DNA from: Candidatus Nanopelagicaceae bacterium
Lineage (GTDB): Bacteria > Actinomycetota > Actinomycetes > Nanopelagicales > Nanopelagicaceae
Assembly: GCA_030730425.1 (NCBI GenBank)
Contig: JANQVH010000012.1
Coordinates: 1 to 64,000 of the forward strand
Reading direction: 5' to 3'
DNA length: 64,000 nt
In this document: positions 36,070 to 45,994 of the stretch, one piece after another
How positions within the stretch are numbered: position 1 is the first letter of the stretch
Layout: each line of letters begins with the position of its first letter
Notes under the pieces: model-generated
Databases searched by the model: none
Told to the model about the DNA's origin: nothing
What the model saw: the letters and a program-made list of their open reading frames with translations, nothing else
Program-made: the position numbers and the translations under genes

Positions 36070-37425
36070 GTGAGTCAAGCCAATCTTGTTAGAACCTTAG
36101 ATCTAAGGGGTAAAGAGTTATCTAAAGCTCGATACCAAGAACTGCTCCCCAGGGCTGAGATGGATATCGCCTCTGCGATGAAGGCTATTGAGCCAATTAT
36201 TGAATCTGTGAGAAAGGGAAGTGAGCAGACCCTTCTTGATCTAAGTCTCAAATTTGATGGCGTTGCTCCTAGTGGCCTTAGAGTTCCTCAGAAAGAAATT
36301 GATAAGGCACTTGCGCAATTAGATCCAAATCTAGAGAGCGTAATTAATGAGGCGATAAGAAGAGTTCGAAGTGTTCATAAGGATCAAGTGCGATCACGTG
36401 CGACAACCAGAGTTGTTGATGGCGGGGAAGTTGAAGAGCGTTGGATTCCTGTTGATCGAGTTGGTCTATATGTGCCAGGAGGAAAAGCGGTTTATCCCAG
36501 TTCAGTGATTATGAATGTAGTCCCTGCTCAGATTGCGGGGGTTAAAAGTATTGCTCTGGCATCACCTGCTCAAGTCAATAACTCTGGTTGGCCAAATCCA
36601 ACAATCTTGGCAACCTGCGGAATCCTTGGAATTAATGAAATCTATGCAATGGGAGGCGCGCAAGCAATTGCAGCTTTTGCCTATGGAGTTAGTAGCGTTG
36701 TCGATGGAGTTACCCAAGAGATATTAGAGCCAGTTGATTTAGTTACCGGGCCAGGAAATATTTATGTAGCGGCAGCAAAGAGAGCGCTTCGCGGAAAAAT
36801 TGGTATTGACTCTGAGGCTGGACCAACTGAAATTGCAATTGTGGCTGATAAGAGCGCTAGAGCAGGTGAAGTAGCTGCAGATCTAATTAGTCAAGCAGAG
36901 CATGACAGTATTGCTGCAGCAGTTTTGATTACAGATTCTTTAGAGTTGGCAGATCAAGTGCAGATTGAGTTAAAGACGAGGGTAATGGCAACCAAACATA
37001 GTCAGCGAATACTCCAAGCGCTCAATGGCATTCAATCAGCAATCGTTATTACAGATAATCTTGAGCAATCTCTAGATGTAGCAAATGCATACGCTGCTGA
37101 GCATCTTGAGCTACTAACGACAGACCCTAAGAGAGATAGTGAGAAAATTAGAAATGCAGGAGCTGTATTTCTTGGCCGCACCTCACCAGTTTCACTTGGC
37201 GACTATCTAGCAGGCTCAAACCACGTTCTTCCAACGGGAGGATGTGCATGTCATTCAAGCGGGCTATCGGTGCAAACTTTCTTAAGGGGCCTTCACTTTA
37301 TCTCCTATAACGAAAAAGCCTTTAGCGAGATTGCACCTAGCGTTATTACCTTTGCAAATGCTGAAGATCTTCCAGCTCATGGTGAAGCGATATCTGCACG
37401 CTTTGAAGTGGGTAAGGATTTGTAA
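36070..37425 (+). CDS. hisD: Histidinol dehydrogenase
   Basis: 451 residues. Catalyses the last two oxidations from L-histidinol to L-histidine with NAD and zinc. Signatures: VGLYVPGGKAVYPSSVIMN, TCGILGINEIYAMGGAQAIAAFAYG, GPGNIYVAAAKR, SEAGPTEIAIVAD and AEHDSIAAAVLIT, with the catalytic GDYLAGSNHVLPTGG. GTG start. Its stop overlaps hisC by one base. Confidence 0.97.
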   Translation: MSQANLVRTLDLRGKELSKARYQELLPRAEMDIASAMKAIEPIIESVRKGSEQTLLDLSLKFDGVAPSGLRVPQKEIDKALAQLDPNLESVINEAIRRVRSVHKDQVRSRATTRVVDGGEVEERWIPVDRVGLYVPGGKAVYPSSVIMNVVPAQIAGVKSIALASPAQVNNSGWPNPTILATCGILGINEIYAMGGAQAIAAFAYGVSSVVDGVTQEILEPVDLVTGPGNIYVAAAKRALRGKIGIDSEAGPTEIAIVADKSARAGEVAADLISQAEHDSIAAAVLITDSLELADQVQIELKTRVMATKHSQRILQALNGIQSAIVITDNLEQSLDVANAYAAEHLELLTTDPKRDSEKIRNAGAVFLGRTSPVSLGDYLAGSNHVLPTGGCACHSSGLSVQTFLRGLHFISYNEKAFSEIAPSVITFANAEDLPAHGEAISARFEVGKDL

Positions 37426-38513
37426 TGAGTGATCGCTGGCCAAAATGGCTCAAATTGAATGAGAGCTTAAAGGATTTGAAGCCATATGGCGCGCCGCAAA
37501 TCTCTCTAGCAAATCGACTAAATACCAATGAGAATCCCTATCAACTAAGTGCAAGTTTGCAGGCGAGTATTAACGCAGCAATTGCTAAAGAAGTTAAAAA
37601 CCTTAACCGTTATCCAGATCGCGACGCGATAAAACTTAGGAGCGCACTTGCCGATGAGATTAAACGGCAGAGTGGTTTAAGTTTTGGAGTTGAAAATATC
37701 TGGGCAGCAAATGGAAGTAATGAGATTCTGCAGAGTATTGCACTTGCTTTCTCTGGCGATGCGATGGGTTTTGAGCCCTCTTACTCTATGCACCCTCTGG
37801 TTAATCGCTCTGTTGGCAAGAAGTGGATATCTATTCCAAGACAGGCCGACTTCTCAATTGATCTGCCTACCTCTTTAAAAGCCATTAGAGATTTAAAGCC
37901 TGGTCTGGTCTATTTAACAACTCCAAATAATCCAAGTGGCAATGCCACACCTATTGAGCACCTCGAGCAGATGGCTAAAACTTGCCAAGAAGTGGGAGCA
38001 ATTTTTGTAGTTGATGAGGCCTATGCAGAATTTTCAAATAATGTATCAGCTCTCTCTCTTTTGAATAGATTCCCAAATGTAATCATCTCAAGGACGATGA
38101 GTAAGGCCTTTGCATTCGCCGGAGTAAGAGTTGGATACATGATTGCAGATCCGATACTTATTGAAGCGATGTTATTAATAAGATTGCCATATCACTTAAG
38201 TTCTCTAACGCAGTCAGCAGCGCTAGCTGCTCTCACTCATAGCCAAGAGTTATCGGCGCAAATTGCAAAGATCATTGACTCCCGCAAGTTTCTAGCTAAA
38301 GAGCTAGAGAGCCTCGGCCTTATCGTTATTGGCTCTGAGGCAAATTTTCTGCTCTTTACTGGATTTAAAGAGAGCGCAAGTGAGCTATTTACGAAATTGG
38401 TAGATAAGGGAGTATTGATTCGTGATGTCTCAATACCTGGATATCTACGGGTAACAATCGGTACTGAAGATGAGAATAAGGCTTTCCTTAAGGCCTTAAC
38501 CTCGATTCTTTAA
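37425..38513 (+). CDS. hisC: Histidinol-phosphate aminotransferase
   Basis: 362-residue PLP aminotransferase. Contains NTNENPY, RYPDRDA, ANGSNEILQ, TPNNPSGNA, VVDEAYAEF and the PLP-lysine block SRTMSKAFAFAGVRVGY. Converts imidazole acetol phosphate to L-histidinol phosphate. It starts at the hisD stop (TAATG), consistent with coupled translation. Confidence 0.95.
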   Translation: MSDRWPKWLKLNESLKDLKPYGAPQISLANRLNTNENPYQLSASLQASINAAIAKEVKNLNRYPDRDAIKLRSALADEIKRQSGLSFGVENIWAANGSNEILQSIALAFSGDAMGFEPSYSMHPLVNRSVGKKWISIPRQADFSIDLPTSLKAIRDLKPGLVYLTTPNNPSGNATPIEHLEQMAKTCQEVGAIFVVDEAYAEFSNNVSALSLLNRFPNVIISRTMSKAFAFAGVRVGYMIADPILIEAMLLIRLPYHLSSLTQSAALAALTHSQELSAQIAKIIDSRKFLAKELESLGLIVIGSEANFLLFTGFKESASELFTKLVDKGVLIRDVSIPGYLRVTIGTEDENKAFLKALTSIL

Positions 38514-38569
38514 CCAACTTGGGCTAACAAGCCAAGATAATTGAGTCGCAAGTACTGGCCTTGATAGGG

Positions 38570-38575
38570 GATAAT
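38570..38575 (+). promoter_or_regulatory. -10 candidate before hisB
   Basis: GATAAT ends 7 nt before ATG 38583 in the 69-bp hisC-hisB gap, without a ribosome site. It may allow extra, leaderless expression of the second half of the operon. Confidence 0.35.
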
Positions 38576-38582
38576 TTCTCCC

Positions 38583-39176
38583 ATGGCCAATCCCAGAAAA
38601 TCTCGCGTGGAGCGCGTTACTAAAGAATCTAGCGTTGTAGTTGAGATAACCCTTGATGGCACTGGGGTGTGCAATGTAGAAACTGGCGTCCCATTCTTTG
38701 ATCATATGATTTCGCAACTGGGAAAGCATTCTGGTTTTGATTTAACAGTAAAAACCAATGGAGATATCTCTGTAGATTCTCATCACAGCGTAGAAGATAC
38801 CTCTCTGGCTATTGGACAAGCGCTGCGAGAGGCCCTCGGAGATAAATCGGGGATTAGAAGATTTGGCAACTCACTTGTTCCACTTGATGAAGTGTTGGTG
38901 CAAGCAGCTGTTGATTTATCAGGTCGTCCATATCTAGTTCATCGCGCACCTGAGATAGTTGAATTGATAGGAACTTTTGATACCACCCTTGGAAGACACA
39001 TTTGGGAATCAATAGTCTCTGAGGCAAGAATTGGGCTACACATCAGAGTTCTTGAAGGAAGAAATGCCCACCATGTTCTTGAGGCACAATTTAAAGCTGT
39101 AGCACAAGCTTTTAAGGATGCTGTTGCTCTAGATCCTCGCTCTGGAGGAATCCCTTCGACTAAGGGCGTTCTTTGA
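38583..39176 (+). CDS. hisB: Imidazoleglycerol-phosphate dehydratase
   Basis: 197-residue monofunctional IGPD, without the phosphatase domain found in enterobacterial HisB. Shows GVPFFDHMISQLGKHSGFDL, DSHHSVEDTSLAIGQAL, the EVGRHIWES-type GRHIWES, and NAHHVLEAQFKA with histidine metal ligands. Sixth-step enzyme of histidine synthesis. TTGA overlap with hisH. Confidence 0.96.
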   Translation: MANPRKSRVERVTKESSVVVEITLDGTGVCNVETGVPFFDHMISQLGKHSGFDLTVKTNGDISVDSHHSVEDTSLAIGQALREALGDKSGIRRFGNSLVPLDEVLVQAAVDLSGRPYLVHRAPEIVELIGTFDTTLGRHIWESIVSEARIGLHIRVLEGRNAHHVLEAQFKAVAQAFKDAVALDPRSGGIPSTKGVL

Positions 39177-39775
39177 TAGCCATCCTCGATTATGGCTCAG
39201 GAAATATTCGTTCTGCACAGAGAGCATTTGAAAAAACAAAACATCAAGTCATAGTCACATCTGATTATCAAGAGGCAGTTAGCGCTGATGGCTTGGTAGT
39301 TCCTGGGGTAGGCGCTTTTGGATCTTGCATGAAGGCTCTACTAAAAATAGATGGTGACAAAATTATTAAAGAAAGACAGCAAGAGAAGAAGAAAACTCTT
39401 GGAATCTGCGTTGGAATGCAAATTCTCTTTGAGAGTAGCGATGAGCTACTAAATGGTGAAAGCATTAAAGGGTTGGGAATCTTTCCAGGAAGAGTAGTTC
39501 GACTAGAGGCTCCAGTTATCCCACATATGGGCTTTAATGAAGTTGAGGTTGATGAAACAAGTAAATTGTTTAAAGGCATTGAAAAAGAACGTTTTTACTT
39601 CGTTCACTCATATGCTGCTAAAGATCCAGTAGTTGGCGCTAACTCTTATTGCGACTATGGCGGAGGATTTCTTGCTGCGATTGAGAGTCAAACAGTTAGC
39701 GCAGTGCAATTTCATCCAGAAAAGAGTGGAGCAGCAGGACTTGCTCTAATTGAAAATTGGGCATCTGGGTTATGA
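39173..39775 (+). CDS. hisH: Imidazole glycerol phosphate synthase, glutaminase subunit HisH
   Basis: 200 residues, class I glutamine amidotransferase. Motifs: [21 protein letters not shown] (oxyanion loop), nucleophile Cys in [14 protein letters not shown], and QFHPEKSG with the catalytic His and Glu. Supplies ammonia to HisF. The start is TTG 39173 overlapping the hisB stop. The nearest later start would lose the conserved LDYGSGN motif. Confidence 0.95.
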   Translation: MIAILDYGSGNIRSAQRAFEKTKHQVIVTSDYQEAVSADGLVVPGVGAFGSCMKALLKIDGDKIIKERQQEKKKTLGICVGMQILFESSDELLNGESIKGLGIFPGRVVRLEAPVIPHMGFNEVEVDETSKLFKGIEKERFYFVHSYAAKDPVVGANSYCDYGGGFLAAIESQTVSAVQFHPEKSGAAGLALIENWASGL

Positions 39776-40497
39776 AAAAATTAGAACTTCTTCCCGCTGT
39801 TGATGTTCGCTCAGGCCAAGCTGTTCGCCTGGTCAAAGGAGAGCTATCTGCCCAGAGCAATTATGGTTCAGCACTTGATGCTGCCCTTGATTTTCAAAAG
39901 GCAGGCGCCGAATGGATTCATTTAGTGGACCTAGATGCTGCTTTTGGAACGGGATCAAATCATGAACTTCTTGCAGAGGTAGTTGGAAAATTGGATATCA
40001 AGGTTGAGTTATCAGGGGGTATCAGAGATGAGGAGAGCCTGGAGCGAGCCCTTGCCACGGGATGTCAGCGAATCAATTTAGGCACTGCAGCTCTTGAAAG
40101 CCCTGACTGGAGCGCATCGGTAATTAAGAGATTTGGAGAGAAGATTGCAGTTGGCCTTGATGTGCGAGGACAAACGCTAGCAGCAAGAGGTTGGACTCGA
40201 GATGGTGGCGATCTCTTTGAAACGCTAGAGCGCTTAGATAGTGATGGTTGCACTCGATATGTTGTAACAGATGTTAATAAAGATGGAACTCTTCAAGGAC
40301 CAAACTTGGAATTATTGAAAATGGTCTGTGCGGCAACTAGCCGACCAGTAATTGCTTCAGGGGGCATCTCCCAATTAAGTGATATTCAAGCCCTTCGCGA
40401 GTTAACTCATATTGGTATCGAAGGAGCAATTGTTGGAAAAGCACTTTATGCTCAAAATTTCACACTTGAGCAGGCTCTAGAGGTGGCATCTAAATGA
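39772..40497 (+). CDS. priA: Phosphoribosyl isomerase PriA (dual HisA/TrpF activity)
   Basis: 241-residue TIM barrel. The sequence ([52 protein letters not shown]) matches the actinobacterial PriA branch. Asp11, Arg19, Arg143 and Asp of [10 protein letters not shown] are the residues known to serve both ProFAR and PRA isomerisation. This explains the lack of a trpF gene in the adjacent trp block. The open frame reaches 39757, but ATG 39772 with ATGA overlap of hisH is the natural start. Confidence 0.95.
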   Translation: MKKLELLPAVDVRSGQAVRLVKGELSAQSNYGSALDAALDFQKAGAEWIHLVDLDAAFGTGSNHELLAEVVGKLDIKVELSGGIRDEESLERALATGCQRINLGTAALESPDWSASVIKRFGEKIAVGLDVRGQTLAARGWTRDGGDLFETLERLDSDGCTRYVVTDVNKDGTLQGPNLELLKMVCAATSRPVIASGGISQLSDIQALRELTHIGIEGAIVGKALYAQNFTLEQALEVASK

Positions 40498-41276
40498 GCC
40501 TTGCCACGCGAATAATTCCCTGTCTTGATGTTAAAGATGGTCGAGTAGTTAAAGGTATTAACTTTCTTAATTTAGTTGATGCTGGAGATCCAGTAGAGAT
40601 GGCTCAGATCTATAACAACGAGGGCGCTGATGAGATTACCTTTCTGGATATCACCGCTAGTAGTCAGGGCCGGAGCACAACCCTTGAGGTAGTGCGAAGG
40701 AGCGCAGATCAATTATTTATCCCCCTAACGGTTGGGGGAGGGATAAGTAGTACAGATGATGTGAATCAACTGCTAAGAGCAGGAGCCGATAAGGTCTCTA
40801 TCAATACTGCCGCCCTAAAGCGTCCAGAATTAATAAATGAAATTAGTGAGAGTTTTGGAAGTCAAGTTTTAGTTATTTCAATAGATGCAAAGAGATCTCG
40901 AAGTAGTAGTGGATTTGAAGTAACTACTCATGGTGGTTCTATCTCAACTGGCATCGATGCTCTTGATTGGATTAAAGAGGCAATCGAAAGAGGAGTAGGA
41001 GAGATTCTGCTTAACTCCATGGATACTGATGGAACTAGAGCAGGATATGACTTGGAATTAATCCGCTTAGTCCGTGCAATTTCTCCTGTTCCCATCATTG
41101 CAAGTGGTGGAGCTGGCGATATCTCAGATTTTGCTAAAGCTCTGGAATCAGGGGCTGATGCTCTCCTTGCCGCCAGCGTTTTTCACTTTGGCATCTATCG
41201 CATCTCAGATATTAAGCGTGATCTTGGTAGAAAAGGCTTTACTGTGCGCCAAGGCAATCAAATAGGTCAGAATTAG
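40494..41276 (+). CDS. hisF: Imidazole glycerol phosphate synthase, cyclase subunit HisF
   Basis: 260-residue TIM barrel. [16 protein letters not shown] with the catalytic Asp, [32 protein letters not shown], and the second catalytic Asp in LNSMDTDGT are all present. Forms the synthase with HisH. Overlaps priA by 4 nt (ATGA). Confidence 0.97.
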   Translation: MSLATRIIPCLDVKDGRVVKGINFLNLVDAGDPVEMAQIYNNEGADEITFLDITASSQGRSTTLEVVRRSADQLFIPLTVGGGISSTDDVNQLLRAGADKVSINTAALKRPELINEISESFGSQVLVISIDAKRSRSSSGFEVTTHGGSISTGIDALDWIKEAIERGVGEILLNSMDTDGTRAGYDLELIRLVRAISPVPIIASGGAGDISDFAKALESGADALLAASVFHFGIYRISDIKRDLGRKGFTVRQGNQIGQN

Positions 41277-41279
41277 GCC

Positions 41280-41609
41280 ATGTCGCAGGAAATTATCAAT
41301 CGCTTGAGTAAGGCTGGAGAGTTAATCCCGGCAATTGTTCAAGACTGTGTAAGTAAAGAGGTATTGATGCTTGCATGGGTAAATCTGCAAGCCTATGAGG
41401 CAACTATTGCTAGCTCAAAAGCAACTTTTTGGAGTAGAAGTAGGAACCAACTCTGGGTTAAGGGGGAGAGTTCTGGAAATTACCAAGATGTTGTAGAAAT
41501 AAAATATGACTGTGACTCTGATTCACTACTTTTTCTAGTGCATTCACATGGCCCTGCCTGCCACACAGGGCAAACCTCTTGTTTCTATCGAAGCGTTGAG
41601 AGAATATAG
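41280..41609 (+). CDS. hisI: Phosphoribosyl-AMP cyclohydrolase
   Basis: 109 residues, single-domain HisI without the HisE pyrophosphatase part. Shows VLMLAWVNLQAYEATI, FWSRSRNQLWVKGESSGN, the Asp-rich YDCDSDSLLFLV and the zinc-ligand segment GPACHTGQTSCFYR. hisE and hisG are not in this window. The trpE start codon follows its stop with no gap. Confidence 0.95.
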   Translation: MSQEIINRLSKAGELIPAIVQDCVSKEVLMLAWVNLQAYEATIASSKATFWSRSRNQLWVKGESSGNYQDVVEIKYDCDSDSLLFLVHSHGPACHTGQTSCFYRSVERI

Positions 41610-43115
41610 ATGGAGCGGTTAAGTCTTGAACAATTTCGTGCTTATGCAAAAGAATATAACGTTATTCCCGTTGCCCAACTCCTACTTGCAGATAACGAAA
41701 CTCCTCTAACTCTCTATTCAAAGTTAGCTCAAGAGCGTGAAAATACATTTCTTCTAGAGTCAGCAGAACATGGTGGAGCATGGTCTAGATACTCATTTAT
41801 TGGCGTTAGAAGCGAAGCAACCCTTACAGAGAAAAATGGAGTTGCTCATTGGCTTGGAAGCATGCCAGCAGGTGCGCCGAGTGGAATTGATCCCTTAGAG
41901 GCGTTAATGATTGCCTCTAAACATCTTCGTTCGCCAAAGATTGAAAATCTGCCTCCACTAACAGGTGGCTTAGTTGGTTATATGGGATATGACGCGGTGC
42001 GAAGGCTTGAAAAACTTCCAACTCTAGGAGTAGATGAGTTAAAGCTTCCAGAAATTGCTTTCATGTTGACCACAGATTTAGCTGTCTATGATCACCTCCA
42101 AGGAACTGTAATTCTCATAGCTAATGCCATCAATTGGGATGGTTCAGATGAGCGAGTAGATCAGGCCTATCGATCGGCTATTAATAGATTAGATCAAATG
42201 CAGGAATCGCTCTTGAGCAAGTTAGATAGCAATATCTCCAAAATAGCGAAGAAGAGCCCACCTTCTTTTACTGCCAATTTTAGTAAAGAGCAATACTGTT
42301 TAAATGTTGAGAGCATAAAAGAGCAGATTAGATCGGGCGAGGCATTTCAAGTTGTCTTATCTCAGAGATTTACGATGGATTGCCAAGCATCCTCACTTGA
42401 TGCATATCGAATGCTAAGGCTCCATAATCCCAGCCCATATATGTATCACTTCAGATTTGCAGATGGATTAAGCGTTGTTGGCTCAAGCCCAGAGGCGCTA
42501 GTTAAAGTAACTGGCAGTGAAGTAATGGTTCATCCCATTGCCGGTACTCGTAAGCGCTCTACAAACCAAGAAGAGGATTTGAGGCTAGGCGAGGAGCTCT
42601 TGGCAGATCCTAAAGAGCGAGCTGAGCATTTAATGCTAGTAGATCTTGGAAGAAATGATTTGGGAAGAGTCTGCGCACCTGGCAGTGTTAACGTTGTTGA
42701 GTTCATGCAGATTGAGAGATATTCCCATGTCATGCATATTGTCTCAACTGTTATTGGCAGGCTGGATAGCTCGAAAACATCTGTAGAAGCCTTATATGCA
42801 GTATTTCCCGCAGGCACGCTCGCAGGAGCGCCTAAGCCAAGAGCGATGGAGATAATTGAAGAGTTAGAACCATCGAGACGAGGAATCTATGGTGGCGCTA
42901 TTGGATATATAGATTTCACTGGGAATCTTGATACCTGTATTGCAATTAGAACTGCAGTGATAAAGGATAAGAAAGCATATGTGCAAGCTGGGGCCGGAAT
43001 AGTTGCAGATTCAAATCCAGTTAGTGAATATGAAGAGTGTTTAAATAAAGCTGCAGCAGTCCTTGGAGCAATTGGAGCGGCAAACTCACTGGAACCAATT
43101 AGGCAAGAGGGTTAG
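41610..43115 (+). CDS. trpE: Anthranilate synthase component I
   Basis: 501-residue chorismate-utilising enzyme. LLES at residues 48-51 is the tryptophan feedback-binding element. The catalytic half shows SGEAFQVVLSQRF, NPSPYMYHFRF, HPIAGTRKR, DLGRNDLGRVC, FPAGTLAGAPKPRAMEII and YGGAIGYIDF. The glutaminase partner TrpG and TrpD are not in the window. It abuts hisI without spacer, joining the his and trp genes in one unit. Confidence 0.96.
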   Translation: MERLSLEQFRAYAKEYNVIPVAQLLLADNETPLTLYSKLAQERENTFLLESAEHGGAWSRYSFIGVRSEATLTEKNGVAHWLGSMPAGAPSGIDPLEALMIASKHLRSPKIENLPPLTGGLVGYMGYDAVRRLEKLPTLGVDELKLPEIAFMLTTDLAVYDHLQGTVILIANAINWDGSDERVDQAYRSAINRLDQMQESLLSKLDSNISKIAKKSPPSFTANFSKEQYCLNVESIKEQIRSGEAFQVVLSQRFTMDCQASSLDAYRMLRLHNPSPYMYHFRFADGLSVVGSSPEALVKVTGSEVMVHPIAGTRKRSTNQEEDLRLGEELLADPKERAEHLMLVDLGRNDLGRVCAPGSVNVVEFMQIERYSHVMHIVSTVIGRLDSSKTSVEALYAVFPAGTLAGAPKPRAMEIIEELEPSRRGIYGGAIGYIDFTGNLDTCIAIRTAVIKDKKAYVQAGAGIVADSNPVSEYEECLNKAAAVLGAIGAANSLEPIRQEG

Positions 43116-43120
43116 TTGCG

Positions 43121-43900
43121 ATGAGCGTTCTTGATTCGATTATCGCTGGTGTATTAGAAGATCAAGCAAGGCGCCAACTATCTAACTCTGAATTAGAGGA
43201 GAAGATGGCATTAGCTGCTAAGCCTCTTGATGTTTTCTCAGCTCTTAGCAGGCAGAAGTTTTCAATTATTGCTGAAGTTAAGCGCTCTAGCCCCAGTAAG
43301 GGATCTCTTGCTCAAATACCTTCTCCAGAAAAACTAGCAAGACAATATCAAGAGGGTGGAGCCGCAGCTATTAGTGTATTGACTGAGCAGAGACGCTTTG
43401 GTGGATCCCTAGAGGATTTTGCAAAAGTTAGAGAAGAGGTCTCGATCCCGCTGCTGCGCAAAGATTTTATAGTTAATGACTATTTAGTTCGAGAATCAAG
43501 AGCCTACGGGGCAGATCTCATCCTGCTAATCGTTGCAGCGCTAAGTGATGAAGAACTTGGGCGGCTCTATCAGCTAGTTATAGATCTTGGAATGCAAGCA
43601 CTTATAGAGGTTCACAATCAAGAGGAACTTGAACGAGCGCTTGCCATAGATCCAAAAATAATTGGAGTAAATGCGCGAAACCTAAAAACTCTAGAGATTG
43701 ATAAGAGTAATTTCTCAAAGCTTCTGCCTCTGATTCCAAATGGAATTATTCGCATTGCAGAATCTGGCATGTCAGAGCCGATAGATGGGCGAGGCGCCTT
43801 AGTGGCTGGAGCAGATGCGATCTTGGTAGGGGAGGCTCTTGTGAAATCAGAGAATCCCGCAGCTAGCGTTCGTGAATTCTTAAATGTCGCAAACTCTTAA
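43121..43900 (+). CDS. trpC: Indole-3-glycerol phosphate synthase
   Basis: 259-residue monofunctional TIM barrel. [15 protein letters not shown] contains the substrate-binding lysine and the SPSKG loop. [52 protein letters not shown] and RIAESGM follow. The preceding step is supplied by PriA. Confidence 0.96.
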   Translation: MSVLDSIIAGVLEDQARRQLSNSELEEKMALAAKPLDVFSALSRQKFSIIAEVKRSSPSKGSLAQIPSPEKLARQYQEGGAAAISVLTEQRRFGGSLEDFAKVREEVSIPLLRKDFIVNDYLVRESRAYGADLILLIVAALSDEELGRLYQLVIDLGMQALIEVHNQEELERALAIDPKIIGVNARNLKTLEIDKSNFSKLLPLIPNGIIRIAESGMSEPIDGRGALVAGADAILVGEALVKSENPAASVREFLNVANS

Positions 43901-43907
43901 GGGAAAG

Positions 43908-43913
43908 TAGACT
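43908..43913 (+). promoter_or_regulatory. -10 element of a leaderless trpB promoter
   Basis: TAGACT ends 7 nt before ATG 43921 in the 20-bp trpC-trpB gap. It is identical in sequence and spacing to the element before kynU. It would give a trpBA transcript separate from the his-trp block. Confidence 0.45.
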
Positions 43914-43920
43914 AAAGGGT

Positions 43921-45111
43921 ATGGAGCGCATTGAACTTGTTGGCCACTTTGGCCCCTATGGTGGGCGCTTTGTCCCAGAGGCACTAATTGGTGCGTTAGA
44001 TGAATTAGAGGCAGCTCATAACTCAGCTTCTAAAGATCCTGAATTTCAAAGAGAACTAAACGATCTACATAAGAGCTATACCGGTCGGCCATCAATTATT
44101 ACTGAGGCTAAGAGATTTGCAGAGCATGCTGGAAATGCAAGAATTCTTTTAAAGCGTGAAGATTTGAATCACACCGGTAGCCATAAGATAAATAATGTTC
44201 TTGGTCAAGCACTTCTCACCAAACGCATGGGTAAGAAGCGAATAATTGCTGAAACTGGCGCAGGACAACATGGCGTTGCTTCAGCAACTGCAGCAGCCCT
44301 GCTTGGTCTTGAGTGTGTGGTTTATATGGGCGAGGAAGATACTAAGCGCCAATCTCTAAACGTAGCCAGAATGAAGTTACTTGGCGCAACTGTTGTTCCA
44401 GTTACAACTGGCTCTAGAACTCTAAAAGATGCAATTAATGAAGCGATGCGTGATTGGGTAACTAATGTTTCAACTACTCACTACCTATTAGGAACTGTTG
44501 CTGGTCCTCATCCTTTCCCAACTATGGTTAGAGATTTTCATCGCATAATTGGAGTAGAGGCAAGGCAGCAAGTATTAGAGATGACCGGCAGACTTCCTGA
44601 TGCTGTTTTAGCTTGCGTTGGCGGAGGATCAAATGCGATAGGAATCTTCCATCCTTTCATTGATGATGCAGGGGTTCGCCTAATAGGTTTTGAAGCTGGC
44701 GGTTCTGGAGTTGAAAGCGGCAAACATGCTGCAACTATTGTCGGTGGAACCCCTGGAGTTCTCCATGGCACCAGGTCTTATCTACTTCAAGATAGCGATG
44801 GCCAAACCATCGAGTCCCATTCAATTTCTGCAGGTCTTGATTATCCAGGAGTTGGCCCAGAGCATGCATACCTTCATGACATTGGGCGAGCTGAGTATCG
44901 AGCAATTACCGATGATCAAGCGATGCATGCCTTCTCACTACTTTCAAAGAGTGAGGGAATAATTCCTGCGATAGAAACGGCTCACGCGCTAGCTGGAGCG
45001 CTTCAAGTTGGAAATGAATTGGGAAGTGGAGCAATCCTTCTTATCAATCTCTCAGGACGTGGTGATAAAGATGTACAAACAGCTGCGCAATACTTTGGAA
45101 TTCCTCTTTAG
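43921..45111 (+). CDS. trpB: Tryptophan synthase beta subunit
   Basis: 396 residues. [13 protein letters not shown] at the start, PLP lysine in [51 protein letters not shown] (phosphate-binding loop) and [19 protein letters not shown] are present. Condenses indole with serine in complex with TrpA. Confidence 0.97.
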   Translation: MERIELVGHFGPYGGRFVPEALIGALDELEAAHNSASKDPEFQRELNDLHKSYTGRPSIITEAKRFAEHAGNARILLKREDLNHTGSHKINNVLGQALLTKRMGKKRIIAETGAGQHGVASATAAALLGLECVVYMGEEDTKRQSLNVARMKLLGATVVPVTTGSRTLKDAINEAMRDWVTNVSTTHYLLGTVAGPHPFPTMVRDFHRIIGVEARQQVLEMTGRLPDAVLACVGGGSNAIGIFHPFIDDAGVRLIGFEAGGSGVESGKHAATIVGGTPGVLHGTRSYLLQDSDGQTIESHSISAGLDYPGVGPEHAYLHDIGRAEYRAITDDQAMHAFSLLSKSEGIIPAIETAHALAGALQVGNELGSGAILLINLSGRGDKDVQTAAQYFGIPL

Positions 45112-45125
45112 GAATATTGCACTCA

Positions 45126-45929
45126 ATGAAAAAAGATAGTTTGGCGCAGGTCTTTGCACGAGCCAAGAGCGAGAATCGAGCAGCCTTAATAGGTTATATG
45201 CCAGCAGGTTTTCCAACTCTCGAGGGATCTAAGGAATTAATAAGGGCGCTAATTGATGGCGGGGTAGATATTGTTGAAGTGGGTTTTGCATATAGCGATC
45301 CAGTTATGGATGGAGCGATAATTCAAGAAGCTGCTGAGATTGCTCTCAGAAATAAAACTGGCGCTAAGGAAGTCTTGGAGGTGGTCTCTAGCGTAAGTGT
45401 GCCATCTTTAGTTATGTCTTATTGGAATCCAATTGAGCGATATGGCGTTAAGAATTTCACAGAGGCACTAGCTAGCGCTGGGGGAGTTGGAGTTATCACC
45501 CCAGATTTAACTATTGAGGAGTCAGGTGATTGGATTGAGGAGACAGAGAGAAATGACTTGCATCGTGTTTATGTTGTTGCTCCAAGTACAGATGATTCAA
45601 GATTAGCTAAAGTTGCAGGCAAATGTTCTGGCTTTGTTTATGCAGCAAGTCTTATGGGAGTAACTGGCGCGAGGAATTCTTTATCTGATAACGCTAGTGA
45701 GTTAGTTGCAAGGCTTCGCAAAGTAACAGATCTTCCAATTGCGGTGGGCCTTGGAGTTTCAACTGCTGAGCAGGCTGCAAGTGTTGCAAAGTTTGCCGAT
45801 GGGGTGATTGTGGGCTCAGCATTTATTAAGTTAGTACTACAGGCTCCTGATATCGCCCAGGCATGTAAAAGCGTAACCTTGCTAGCCCGCGAGTTGTCTG
45901 AAGGGGTCAGACAGGGCCGAGTCGGCTAG
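45126..45929 (+). CDS. trpA: Tryptophan synthase alpha subunit
   Basis: About 267 residues. The catalytic Glu lies in DIVEVGFAYSDP and the Asp in VMDGAIIQEAAE. GYMPAGFP, YAASLMGVTGAR, AVGLGVSTAEQA and DGVIVGSAFIKL follow. ATG 45126 is preferred; TTG 45117 leaves only 3 nt after the AGGA site. It splits indole-glycerol phosphate and passes indole to TrpB. Confidence 0.94.
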   Translation: MKKDSLAQVFARAKSENRAALIGYMPAGFPTLEGSKELIRALIDGGVDIVEVGFAYSDPVMDGAIIQEAAEIALRNKTGAKEVLEVVSSVSVPSLVMSYWNPIERYGVKNFTEALASAGGVGVITPDLTIEESGDWIEETERNDLHRVYVVAPSTDDSRLAKVAGKCSGFVYAASLMGVTGARNSLSDNASELVARLRKVTDLPIAVGLGVSTAEQAASVAKFADGVIVGSAFIKLVLQAPDIAQACKSVTLLARELSEGVRQGRVG

Positions 45930-45994
45930 TTTCTAGAACTTGGTTTAGACTTATAGCCATAACTGGTTGAGAAAATCAAAAGGAGTCAAAAAAA

